Below, piece after piece: positions 29,097 to 37,950 of a stretch of DNA of 64,000 nt. Origin of the DNA: Chloroflexota bacterium (GTDB lineage Bacteria > Chloroflexota > Anaerolineae > Promineifilales > Promineifilaceae); the NCBI GenBank assembly GCA_024275635.1, contig JAJRYT010000151.1, positions 1 to 64,000 on the forward strand, in the 5' to 3' direction. Both the position numbers and the translations under genes were made by a program. A model generated the notes under the pieces. It ran no database searches. It saw nothing but the letters and a program-made list of their open reading frames with translations, and had not been told where the DNA came from. How positions within the stretch are numbered: the stretch's first letter is position 1; every line of letters starts with the position of its first letter.

Positions 29097-32000
29097 ATGT
29101 CAAGAAAACAGAGCCAACTTTATTTTTTCTGGATTATTTTAGGGCTGGTCGTTCCCCTCCTCGCCGCCTGTAAACGGGAACCGAAGAACCTGGTTCCCCA
29201 CGTCGAGGTGGTGGCCGAGGGACTGATCAACCCGATCGGGCTGGCTGCCCTGCCCGACGGCAGCCTCTTCATCGCCGAGGAAGGAACCGGCCAGCACGAT
29301 TTGAGCGCTGGCGTCAGTTTGCGCACGCCCCAGGGAGAAATCGGCCGTTTTATCTCCGGTCTGCCCAGCACGCGCGACTCCGGCGACCTGTCCGGTGCGC
29401 CCCTGGTGGGCGTTTCGCCGGATGAAAAGACGCTGTACGTGGGCAACTACGGCGAAGGCCACCTGTGGACTTATCCGCTGGAACCGCGCCGTAAACTCCC
29501 CCTGCCTGACGCGCCGCATACTCCGGATGAGTTGGGGAAAGCCGTCGAGCCATTAAACAACGTCAAGCTGACTAATCCGTTCGACCTGACCTTTGACGAA
29601 GACGGCACACCGGTGGTGAGCGATGCAACGGGCAACGGGATCGCCAAAGAACGGCCCGACGGTACGACCCGCTTCATCCACCGCTTTACGCCGCTGACTG
29701 ACCCGACGAACGAGAAACTAACGATTGACCCGGTTCCGACCGGCATCACCCGCGTCGGCACAGAGTATTACGTGACGCTGTTGGGCGGCTGCCCGTATCC
29801 GCCGGGGGGCGGGCGGCTGGTGGCGATTGATGAGGCCCGCAATGAGCGCACGGTGGCAGCCGGGCTGAATATGCCGATTGACGTGGCGCTGGGCGCGGAT
29901 GGCGTGATCTGGGTGTTGGAATTTGCCACGTTTACGCCGGATGGGGATTATTTTTCCGGTGGAGATTACCAGCAAAACACAGGGGTTTTGAGCCGGTTGA
30001 CGCCGGACGGGACGCTGGAAATGGCAGTGGACAAGCTGAATTTTCCGGGGGCGGTGCTGCCCATGCCAGATGGCAGTTTGTATGTGACGGAGGTGTTTAA
30101 CGGCCGTCTCCTGCACATCACCTTTGTCGAAGAAACCGCCAACCTCCCGGAAGTTCGGAACCTCCGGGAGGTTGTGGTAGGCGAACCGTCTTACCGGGAG
30201 GTTGCCGACGTGGATGCGGCGTTAACGGCCGTCATCAACCGTCTCAACCTCCAGCCCTACCCCGGCCAGGAACTGCGCGAAGGAGACACGCCGCTGGCAA
30301 AATTGGGGCAGGATTTATTCTTCGATCCCCTCCTTTCCGGCGACCAAAACACTGCCTGCGCCACCTGTCACCATCCGGCTCTGGCCATGGCCGACGCCCG
30401 CGTCCTACCCATCGGTACCGGCGGGACGCGGTTGGGGCCGGCGCGCGACTTTGTGGAACAGGTCACCCTGGGGCCGGACGCCAGCACGCCGCGCCAACAT
30501 GACGGAGCGCTGAACCCCGCGACGGGCAAATTCACCGTCATCAATCCGTTCATGGGCAATTTTGTGCCCCGCAACAGCCCCACCGTCCTCAATGCCGCCC
30601 TGCTGCCGGTGCAGTTTTGGGACGGCCGTGTCCAAAGTTATGCCCTCGGCGAAACAGTGACGACACAGGAAAGCATGGTCAACGGTTTCGAGATGAGCGA
30701 CGCTCTGGCTGCGCAGTCGCTCTTCCCGCTTACCAGCCTGAACGAGATGGCCGGGGCAACGCTGGGCAACCTGCCCGCCCAGGAAATCCGCCGCCAGCTC
30801 ATCGCCCGCCTGTTGGCTGTACCCGCTTACCGGGAGCAGTTTCAGGCTAATTTTGGCGCGGAAGAAGTGACGGCCGTTCAGATGGCTACCGCCATCAGCG
30901 CCTTCGAGCGCCGCTTCATTTTCACCGCTTCCCCGTGGGATGATTATCTAGCGGGCGACCGCAGCGCCCTGACCGAGCAGCAAAAACGGGGCGCGCTCCT
31001 CTTTTTCGGCGACATCAACCCCGGCGTCAACTGCGCTCAATGTCACAACGGCGATTTGTTCACCGATTTAGGCTATCACAATTTACTTGTGCCGCAGTTA
31101 GGGCCAGGCAAAGGGTTTGGCGATAACGGCCGTGAAGATTGGGGCCGCTCACTCGTTAGCTATGATTGGCGCGACCAGTACGCCTTCCGCACGCCCAGCC
31201 TGCGCAACGTCGCCCTCACCGCCCCCTATTTTCACACCGGCGCCTACGCCACGTTAGAGGCCACCATCCGCCACCACGCCAACATCTGGGCCAGCGCAGC
31301 CAATTATGACCCCAGCGCCCATTTGCCGCCCGCCTATTACAGCAGCGTGCGGCCGTTTGAACCGGAGAAACAGGCCCACTCCGCCGCCCCTCAACTACGC
31401 GACGGCCTACCCCTCAGCGAGCAAGACGTGGCCGATTTGACCGCCTTCCTCAACGCCCTCACCGACCCGGCGGCCACAGATTTGACCGCCTTCATCCCCG
31501 ATTCCGTCCCCAGCGGCCTGCCCCTCGCCCCCCTGCCCGACCCGGAACAGGTGCGGCAGGCGTTAGCGCGGGAAAGCGACGCCGCTCTCCAATCTCCAAT
31601 CTCCAATTCTCAATCTGCCGTCCTCGGCTGGCAGTTCACCGACGCCACCCAGGAGACCGGCCTGCAATTCCAGAACGGCGTTTTTGCCACCGGCACGTTT
31701 GCCGACCCGGCGGCGATGATGGGCGAGGGTCTCTGCTGGATTGATTATGACAATGACGGCTGGCTCGATTTGTTCTTGACGAACAGCTACGCCGAGGAGG
31801 AGGTGGATTATTGGCTGGCGCGGGGAGGACTGCCGCGGAGCGGGTTATGGAAGAATGAGAACGGCCGTTTCCGCGACGTGAGCCAATCCACCCGAACCAA
31901 TCTGGCCCGGCGCGCCACCGGCTGTGTCGCCGCCGACTTGAACATGGACGGCTGGTACGACCTGTTCGTCACCGCCGACGGGCCAAACGCGCTGCTCTGG

Positions 32001-33197
32001 AACAACGGCGACGGCACATTCACCGAGGGGGCGGCCGCTGCCGGGCTGGACGCGCCGGAATGGAACACGCCGGCCATCGTCGCCGATTTGAACAGAGACG
32101 GCCGTCCCGACCTGTTCGTCGGCAGTTTCATTGACCTGGATTATCAAGTGCCGCGCCCCACCGGCGCTTTCCCCGGCGATTATTACGGCCTGCCCGATCA
32201 CCTTTACCTGAACAACGGCGACGACACCTTCCGCGACGTTGCTCAGGCCGCCGGTCTAAACCGGGACGAGCGGGCGCTGGGGGCCATTTTCAGCGATTTT
32301 GACGGCGACGGCGACCTGGATTTGTACATCGCCAACGACGGGCAGGCCAACCGGATGTACGTCTACGAACCGCTGCCGGACGACCCGGAAGGGATCGGTT
32401 TTCGCTATGTGGAGCGGACACAGGAAGCGGAGGTGGGCGACACGGGCAGCGGCATGGGCGTGAATGCCGGTGATTATGACGGCGACGGCCTGCTGGATTT
32501 GTTTGTGACGAATTGGGAGGCGGAACTCAACGCCATTTACCGCAATGAAACGGCCGATGAAGGCTTCTTCAACTTCCGCTACAGCACCTACCGCATCGGG
32601 ATGCGCGGCCTGGGCAACAACATGACGGGCTGGGGGACGATGTTCGCCGATTTTGACCATGACACGGACCTGGATTTGCTGACGGTGAATGGCCGTGTTC
32701 CCGTCACTAACTGGGAAACAGACCCGGAACTGGTGCGGCTGTACGGCAACCGGCTGGCTGAAGGGTATCCCGGCGAGTTCCGCGAGTGGACGCAGCTAGT
32801 CGGCCTGCCGGAAGTCGGCCCGCTCATCGCCCGCGGCGCGGCGGCGGCGGATTTTGACAATGACGGCGATTTGGACGTGGCGGTGAATGTGGTGGGAGAA
32901 ACGGCCGTTCTCCTACGCAACGACGGCGGCAACCAAAACGGCAGTTGGCTGGAAATCAGCTTCGACGGCTTTTATCCGGGGACATTGGTGACGGTGACGC
33001 TGCCGGACGGCCGTCAACTCCTGCGCGAATGGCATGCGGGCAGCAGCTACCTCTCCAGCGAAGACCCACGCCTCCATTTTGGCCTGGGCGATGCGACTGT
33101 GGTGGATGTGACAGTGAGATGGCCCGATGGAAGCATCGAGCAGTTAGAAAATACACCTGCCAATCAACAGCTTCACGTTTCGGCGTCAGTACCTTAA
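29097..33197 (+). CDS. Lipoprotein fusing beta-propeller, di-haem cytochrome c peroxidase and CRTAC/UnbV domain
   Basis: 1366 residues. A lipoprotein signal (VVPLLAACK) leads to a ScyD/ScyE-like beta-propeller (about 30-350: GLINPIGLAALPDGSLFIAEEG), then a MauG/CcpA-type di-haem peroxidase (about 370-790) with haem motifs CATCH near 420 and CAQCH near 645. Next come FG-GAP/VCBS calcium-type motifs (DYDNDGWLD, DLNMDGWYD, DFDGDGDLD and others) and a C-terminal ASPIC/UnbV domain (LEISFDGFYPGTLVTV). It should act outside the membrane as a redox or binding protein. Both domain junctions contain dispersed-repeat DNA read in frame (30140-30200 and 31590-31615). Start: ATG 29097, although a TTG lies 12 bp upstream. 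Confidence 0.9.
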   Translation: MSRKQSQLYFFWIILGLVVPLLAACKREPKNLVPHVEVVAEGLINPIGLAALPDGSLFIAEEGTGQHDLSAGVSLRTPQGEIGRFISGLPSTRDSGDLSGAPLVGVSPDEKTLYVGNYGEGHLWTYPLEPRRKLPLPDAPHTPDELGKAVEPLNNVKLTNPFDLTFDEDGTPVVSDATGNGIAKERPDGTTRFIHRFTPLTDPTNEKLTIDPVPTGITRVGTEYYVTLLGGCPYPPGGGRLVAIDEARNERTVAAGLNMPIDVALGADGVIWVLEFATFTPDGDYFSGGDYQQNTGVLSRLTPDGTLEMAVDKLNFPGAVLPMPDGSLYVTEVFNGRLLHITFVEETANLPEVRNLREVVVGEPSYREVADVDAALTAVINRLNLQPYPGQELREGDTPLAKLGQDLFFDPLLSGDQNTACATCHHPALAMADARVLPIGTGGTRLGPARDFVEQVTLGPDASTPRQHDGALNPATGKFTVINPFMGNFVPRNSPTVLNAALLPVQFWDGRVQSYALGETVTTQESMVNGFEMSDALAAQSLFPLTSLNEMAGATLGNLPAQEIRRQLIARLLAVPAYREQFQANFGAEEVTAVQMATAISAFERRFIFTASPWDDYLAGDRSALTEQQKRGALLFFGDINPGVNCAQCHNGDLFTDLGYHNLLVPQLGPGKGFGDNGREDWGRSLVSYDWRDQYAFRTPSLRNVALTAPYFHTGAYATLEATIRHHANIWASAANYDPSAHLPPAYYSSVRPFEPEKQAHSAAPQLRDGLPLSEQDVADLTAFLNALTDPAATDLTAFIPDSVPSGLPLAPLPDPEQVRQALARESDAALQSPISNSQSAVLGWQFTDATQETGLQFQNGVFATGTFADPAAMMGEGLCWIDYDNDGWLDLFLTNSYAEEEVDYWLARGGLPRSGLWKNENGRFRDVSQSTRTNLARRATGCVAADLNMDGWYDLFVTADGPNALLWNNGDGTFTEGAAAAGLDAPEWNTPAIVADLNRDGRPDLFVGSFIDLDYQVPRPTGAFPGDYYGLPDHLYLNNGDDTFRDVAQAAGLNRDERALGAIFSDFDGDGDLDLYIANDGQANRMYVYEPLPDDPEGIGFRYVERTQEAEVGDTGSGMGVNAGDYDGDGLLDLFVTNWEAELNAIYRNETADEGFFNFRYSTYRIGMRGLGNNMTGWGTMFADFDHDTDLDLLTVNGRVPVTNWETDPELVRLYGNRLAEGYPGEFREWTQLVGLPEVGPLIARGAAAADFDNDGDLDVAVNVVGETAVLLRNDGGNQNGSWLEISFDGFYPGTLVTVTLPDGRQLLREWHAGSSYLSSEDPRLHFGLGDATVVDVTVRWPDGSIEQLENTPANQQLHVSASVP

Positions 33198-33235
33198 AGA
33201 CATGTTGATTTTAAGCGGTCCGACCGCATCTAGAG

Positions 33236-33319
33236 TATGATTGGCGTATTGATAATACGAATCTTTCGCCGGAGCATGTGACACGGCAGCTAATTCGGAA
33301 AGTGTGGGGCGCTCCTTAG
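33236..33319 (+). pseudogene. C-terminal remnant of a small P-loop kinase-like gene
   Basis: A 27-codon open stretch reads YDWRIDNTNLSPEHVTRQLI and ends at TAG. The RIDNTNLSPE pattern is typical of the last strand and helix of small nucleotide-binding kinases. An in-frame stop precedes it and no start exists, so this is at most a gene remnant. Confidence 0.35.
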
Positions 33320-33340
33320 CCACGATGCCTGAGGCAACCA

Positions 33341-33667
33341 TTATTCCCCATACATTTCGGTAATGAGTTGTCGCAAAAGCATAATATCATTTTGCGGCAG
33401 CTTATCCAACTTTTTGATTAAGCGTAATTTGGAAATCGTGCGGATTTGGTCAACGGCAATTTCGGCTCTTTGCCCCTCGCACACCGTTTGAATTCGACTG
33501 CGCCACATAGGGTGCAGTTTCGTCGTTAACGGACAAGCCACTACTGTTTCCAGAAACTTGTTCATCGTGTCATCGCTGACAATGACAACCGAGCGTGTCT
33601 TTTTAATTTAAGCGCCAACAGTCGGATCGAGATTCGCTAAATAAATGCTGTATCTTTTGACAGTCAT
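33341..33667 (-). pseudogene. mazF: MazF/PemK-family toxin interrupted by in-frame TAA
   Basis: The 109-codon frame starts MTVKRYSIYLANLDPTVGA, has TAA at 33608-33610 (codon 20), and continues IKKTRSVVIVSDDTMNKF to an intact MazF tail. The family consensus there is G-(S/A)-E-I-KKTRP, so the stop replaces a conserved glutamate, most simply GAA-to-TAA. The start overlaps the antitoxin stop (ATGA), the normal arrangement. MazF toxins cut mRNA; this copy would be inactive unless the stop is read through. A Met at codon 35 could only give the C-terminal part. Confidence 0.82.
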
Positions 33668-33912
33668 AAATGCGTGTCCAATTCAACATCCATGTTTTGC
33701 CAATCAGTCCACTCCCCTTGCTCGGCGTCAGCCATCTCTTTGTAGGTATCCTCCCAACTCAGTTTCCCGCCTTGGGCGGCGCGAATCAAGACCCCATCCT
33801 GTGTTTCTTCCAAAAGGATGAGTTTCCCAAATCCATATTTTGATATGACTCTCTTGGGTAATCGAACCCCTTGAGAATTGCCAATTTTGATCAATTTCGC
33901 TTCTTTTACCAT
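33664..33912 (-). CDS. mazE: MazE-type antitoxin (AbrB/SpoVT fold)
   Basis: 82 residues. The N-terminal swapped-hairpin barrel DNA-binding domain is clear (KLIKIGNSQGVRLPKRVI), followed by an acidic C-terminus that would wrap the toxin (KEMADAEQGEWTDWQ). The ribosome-binding region and frame are intact. It is coupled by a 4-bp overlap to the interrupted mazF, so here too the antitoxin survives with a broken toxin. Confidence 0.85.
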   Translation of the reverse strand: MVKEAKLIKIGNSQGVRLPKRVISKYGFGKLILLEETQDGVLIRAAQGGKLSWEDTYKEMADAEQGEWTDWQNMDVELDTHL

Positions 33913-33933
33913 GATCCACCTACCATATCGTTC

Positions 33934-34076
33934 TTAGGGTTCGTCCAAAATCAACTTTGCAGTTTGCTGGTAATTGGTAATTGGTAATTGGTAATTGAGT
34001 AATTGGGTCATTACCAGTTACCAATTACCTGGTTACAATTTTTCAAACGTCAAAGTTATAAACGAACGCGCCCTTA
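33934..34076. repeat. MITE-like hairpin repeat, copy 2 of 3
   Basis: Same ends as copy 1 (TTAGGGTTCG and AACGAACG..CCCTTA) but with more GGTAATT heptads in the centre, so unit number varies between copies. It lies between the mazEF pair and the SDR remnant. Confidence 0.75.
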
Positions 34077-34129
34077 GCAATCACAAAAAGTATACACTGT
34101 AATTACTCTGATTGCAAGAGAAGGCTACC

Positions 34130-34173
34130 CCCCCCAGAGGCAACGACCAAAGGTCATTTGGGCCTCTGGGGGG
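34130..34173. terminator. GC-rich stem-loop after the SDR remnant
   Basis: CCCCCCAGAGGC pairs perfectly with GCCTCTGGGGGG across a 20-base loop. It lies just past the original SDR stop. No T-run follows on either strand, so it may stop transcription poorly or only protect a 3' end. Confidence 0.4.
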
Positions 34174-34180
34174 TGTTTCA

Positions 34181-34771
34181 TTACTCCGGCGTCACGTAAG
34201 CGGCGGTGATCGCCGTCCACCATGAATTCGGCGCCGGTGACGTAGGAGGAGTCGTCGGAGGCTAGGTAGAGGGCGGCGTAAGCCATCTCTTTGGCTTCGC
34301 CGAAGCGGCCCATGGGCACGTGAACCAGGCGGCGCTGCTTTTTCACTTCGGTGTTGAGGAATTTCATCAGCAGTTCCGTCCGCAGGGGGCCGGGGCAGAG
34401 GGCGTTGACGCGGATGTTCTCGCGGGCGTGGATGACGGACAATTCGCGGGTCATCACCAGGACGGCCCCTTTGCTGGAAGTGTAGGCCATCTGCGGCGTG
34501 GCCACGCCGACCAGGGCGACGAAGGAGGCGGTGTTGATAATGAACCACCTGCCCGCCGCAGCGCGGGGATGCCGTATTTGCAGCCCCGATAAACGCCTTT
34601 TACGTTGATCGCCATCGTCAAATCCCACACATCTTCTTCGGTGCTGACGGCATCGTCGTCGCGGCTGTTCATGATGCCAGCGTTGTTGAAGAGGATGTTG
34701 AGCCGGCCGAATGTGTCTTCGGCAGCTTGGAATATGTCGACGCAGGCGTAGTAAGCTCGTCCGCCACTTCG
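34181..34771 (-). pseudogene. Short-chain dehydrogenase remnant with frameshifts
   Basis: Rossmann-fold SDR motifs are spread over several frames: FGRLNILFNNAGIM, then INVKGVYRGCKYGIP in one frame, INTASFVALVGVATPQMAYTS (catalytic Ser/Tyr region), RVNALCPGP and YVTGAEFMVDG in a second, and an expected ITAAYVTPE tail in a third. One base is lost near 34545 and two near 34210. The first 75 or so residues, including the NAD-binding glycine motif, are missing; the glutamine synthetase stop lies directly at the truncation. The gene is dead. GS and SDR genes occur together in amine-degradation clusters, which may be the origin. Confidence 0.8.
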
Positions 34772-36151
34772 CTAAATCCGTTCAAAATATCGTTTCCGTT
34801 CCCAATCGGTTACGGCCGTGTCATACAGCGCCTGCTCGGTGCGGAAAAAATGTGTGTAATGGTCTACCATGTCCGCGCCAAACACCTGCCGGGCGAAGTC
34901 GCTGGCGGCAAACAAGTTCGTCGCTTCACGCAGCGTGTAAGGTACGCGCGGCAGTTCTTGCGCCATATACACATCCCCCTCAAAAATCGGCGGCGGTTCC
35001 GTCTGGTTAGCAATGCCGTCTAGTCCGGAGGCCAGCGCGGCGGCAAAGGCCAGGTACGGGTTCACATCGGCGCCCGGGATGCGGCACTCGATACGCAGGC
35101 TTTCCCCTTTGCCCACAACGCGAAACCCGGCGGTGCGGTTGTCGTAGCTCCAGGCGATGCGTGTGGGCGCCCAGGAGCCGTCTTCGTATCGTTTGTATGA
35201 ATTCACAGTGGGGGCGTAGCAGACCATCATCTCCGGCGCGTGGGCCATCCAGCCGCCCAGGAACCAGCGAAACACGTCTGATCCCATCACCGGCCCGAAC
35301 TGCTTGTCACCGGCAAAGGCGTTACGGCCGTCTTGCCACAAGCTCAAATGAATATGGCAGCTCGACCCGGCCTGCCCGTTGGTATATTTAGCCATGAAGG
35401 TGACGCTGACGCCCATCTGATCGGCCGTTTCCTTAAGACACTGCTTGAAGATGACGTGACGGTCAGTCATCGTCAACACATCGGCATAGCGGATGTTGAG
35501 TTCGTGCTGGCCCAGGCCCCACTCCCCTTTGGAGTTTTCGACGGGAATGCCGGATTGTTTGAGATGACGGCGGGCGGCGGCGGTGAATTTTTCTTCCCGC
35601 GCCCCCTGCAGCATATGATAATCTTAGATGTACCAGCTTAATGGTTCTAGATCGGTGTGTTTCTTGTGAACGGCCGTTTTATACGAATCCTCAAAAATGT
35701 AATACTCAAGTTCGGAGGCGGCCATGCCATCGAAACCCATCTGGGCGGCCCGGTCTAGCTGGCGGCGTAAAATAGAACGGGGAGCCACGCTGACCGGTTG
35801 GTGAGTTTTCTCGCTGGCTACGTCACATAACACCAGCGCCGTTTTGTCCAGCCAACTGGCGACGCGCAGAGTAGACAGGTCGGGAACCAAATGAAAATCA
35901 CCGTAGCCCAGTTCCCAGTTAGCGAATTTGTAGCCGGGGACGGGTTCCATTTCCATATCTACGGTGAGCAGGTAATCACAGGCGTGGGTTCCGTGCGCGC
36001 CGCCCTCTTCCAAAAAGAATTCGGCATCGAACCGCTTGCCCATGAAACGGCCGTAATGATCCGTAAACACCACCGCCACCGTCTCAATCGCTCCTTGCGC
36101 CACCAATTCGGCCAGCGATTCCATCGTCAACATGCCGTATAAATTTGCCAT
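34772..36151 (-). pseudogene. Glutamine synthetase-like gene (GlnT/PuuA group) with in-frame TAA
   Basis: The frame spans 460 codons in one phase. Part one (35627-36151) has the N-terminal beta-grasp and EYYIF active-site Glu; part two holds GQHELNIRYAD, FMAKYTNGQAGSSCHIHLSLW, the R-containing loop KRYEDGSWAPTRIAW and IECRIPGADVNPYLA. The two parts are separated only by TAA at 35624-35626 (codon 176), in SWYI-stop-DYHMLQG, where the family has Glu. A GAA-to-TAA change explains it. The domain set resembles gamma-glutamylpolyamine synthetases more than housekeeping GlnA. Without readthrough both halves are useless, and the next gene is decayed too. Confidence 0.85.
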
Positions 36152-36398
36152 TTAACCCTCCTAATGCAAGGTACGCCCCTACACCTCTCGAATTCCGATT
36201 GAACCAAAGAAAATTGATTGCCATTAGATCATTTGAACAATATCCTGGCTGTCTCAACATCACAGTAACGCTATCATACCGTTTTGCGCGGCAGAGACAA
36301 AAACAGATTACTTTTGTCTGAATCCGGTATAATGGATGCGACAAATCCTCCCAGAGGGTTGGAACATCTGGGAGAATGACTGAGCGAAGGATTATATT

Positions 36399-37865
36399 TT
36401 GGCAAATCACTGGAAACAATGGCCGCGTGGTGAATGGATCACGCTCATTTTGTTGTTTGTCGGGCTGTCGTCATTTTATTTTGCGACGGTATCGGGCATT
36501 ACCAGCAGCAATGACGGCAGTCATTATGCCCTGGCGCGCACGATGGTGGAAAACCACGCTTTTGCGCTGAAGCAGTTTGACGATTACGCAGAGGGAAATG
36601 ACATCGCTGTCCGGGAGGGGGTGTTGTACAGTGACCGTCCACCGGGAACGGCCGTTCTCTCTACTCTCTTTTACACCCTCGGCGGACGCTTGCCCGCTCC
36701 CCGCTCCCGGCTCCCGTCGCGCCACGACGCCGACAATCCCCGCCTGCTGTATGTGCTGCTGCTGCCGGTGTGGGCCGGGGCGGGCACGGCCGTTCTCCTC
36801 TACCTGTTTTTGCGCGGGCAAAATGTGACCAGGGTGGGGGCGGTGACGGCCGTTCTCCTATTCAGCCTGGGGACGGCGCAGTGGAAATACAGCGCCGTCT
36901 TATTTTCCCATGCGCTGTCCGGCTTCCTGGTGCTGCTGGCCGTTTTTCTGGCCGCCCACGCCGCGCCGTCTAGCCGCTGGGGGCGTTATTTATTACTGGG
37001 ATTTGTCCTCGGTTTTGCAGTGTTAGTAGAGTATTCTAACGGGTTATTGGTTATTATCGTGGGGTTGTTCGTGTTGAGCGGGATACGGCCGTTCACCCCC
37101 CGCCGTATTTTAGCTGTGATGGGGCCGTTCGTGATGGGCGGATTGGTTCCGGCGGCGTTTCTGGCCTATTACAACAACGTCAACTTCGGCAGTCCGTTCA
37201 CCCTTTCCTACGCTTACGCCGTCAACTATCCCTGGGCCGGCAGTTTCTTTTCCACGTTTAGCTGGCCTTTACTGCCGGGGCTGCGCGCTTTGCTCATCTG
37301 GGGCGAGGGCGGCGGCTGGTGTGACCCGACCTGCGTCAATCAAGGGTTATTTCTGCTTTCTCCGGTCATGCTGTTGGCTTTGCCCGGTGTGTGGTTCTAT
37401 TTTCGCCGCGCCCGCGTCCGCCGCCAGTTTTGGCTGACGAACACGGTGTTTGTCATCTATTTGCTCCTATTTGCCAAGCATTTTACGTCGCACGGGTTCA
37501 CAGGAGACGGCCGTTACCTGGTTCCCTTCCTCAGCTTGCTGGCCATCCCTCTGGCCTACACCCTCGATTGGAGCCTGACGCAATTTCAGAAACCGGCTCG
37601 TCAATTCATTCTTACCGGCATCATCTTTGGCCTCTTCTTCCTTTCTTGGCGCAATATGTTTTTACACATCGGCTTCTCTTACAACTATCACCTGGATTTA
37701 AGCCGGTTAGACCGGATGATTGCCAGCCCGCAGAATTGGCGCTATCTTGGTCATGAGATATTTCGCAACACCGGCAACCTGCCGCTTTTCTGGCTCCTGG
37801 AAGGTGTGGGGCTGGGAGTTGGGTTGATTTGGTCTCGTTACCGGGGCAGGGGTTTAGGAGAATAA
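36399..37865 (+). CDS. Polytopic membrane protein, GT39/PMT-like glycosyltransferase
   Basis: 488 residues with about ten hydrophobic helices. The first extracellular loop has DGSHYALARTMVENHAF and a YSDRPPGTA motif, typical of GT-C glycosyltransferases that use lipid-linked sugars. The donor and acceptor are unknown. Start is TTG at 36399 with GAAGGA seven bases upstream; the first ATG in frame is 46 codons in and would remove the first helix. The following gene encodes another polytopic protein of similar style, so the two may act in one envelope glycan pathway. Confidence 0.8.
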   Translation: MANHWKQWPRGEWITLILLFVGLSSFYFATVSGITSSNDGSHYALARTMVENHAFALKQFDDYAEGNDIAVREGVLYSDRPPGTAVLSTLFYTLGGRLPAPRSRLPSRHDADNPRLLYVLLLPVWAGAGTAVLLYLFLRGQNVTRVGAVTAVLLFSLGTAQWKYSAVLFSHALSGFLVLLAVFLAAHAAPSSRWGRYLLLGFVLGFAVLVEYSNGLLVIIVGLFVLSGIRPFTPRRILAVMGPFVMGGLVPAAFLAYYNNVNFGSPFTLSYAYAVNYPWAGSFFSTFSWPLLPGLRALLIWGEGGGWCDPTCVNQGLFLLSPVMLLALPGVWFYFRRARVRRQFWLTNTVFVIYLLLFAKHFTSHGFTGDGRYLVPFLSLLAIPLAYTLDWSLTQFQKPARQFILTGIIFGLFFLSWRNMFLHIGFSYNYHLDLSRLDRMIASPQNWRYLGHEIFRNTGNLPLFWLLEGVGLGVGLIWSRYRGRGLGE

Positions 37866-37872
37866 GAATCTT

Positions 37873-37939
37873 GCCGCGAATTACACGAATTGCCCGAATT
37901 AGGCGTTTCTTTATTCGTGTGATTCGTGGCATTCGTGTC
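37873..37939. repeat. ATTCGTG fold-back repeat
   Basis: A left arm with spaced CGAATT units faces a right arm with three ATTCGTG units at 9-base spacing, so the stretch can form a hairpin. The same units recur at about 40840, 41075 and 60545. It lies directly before the frame-split membrane protein. Confidence 0.6.
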
Positions 37940-37950
37940 AAACCATCATT

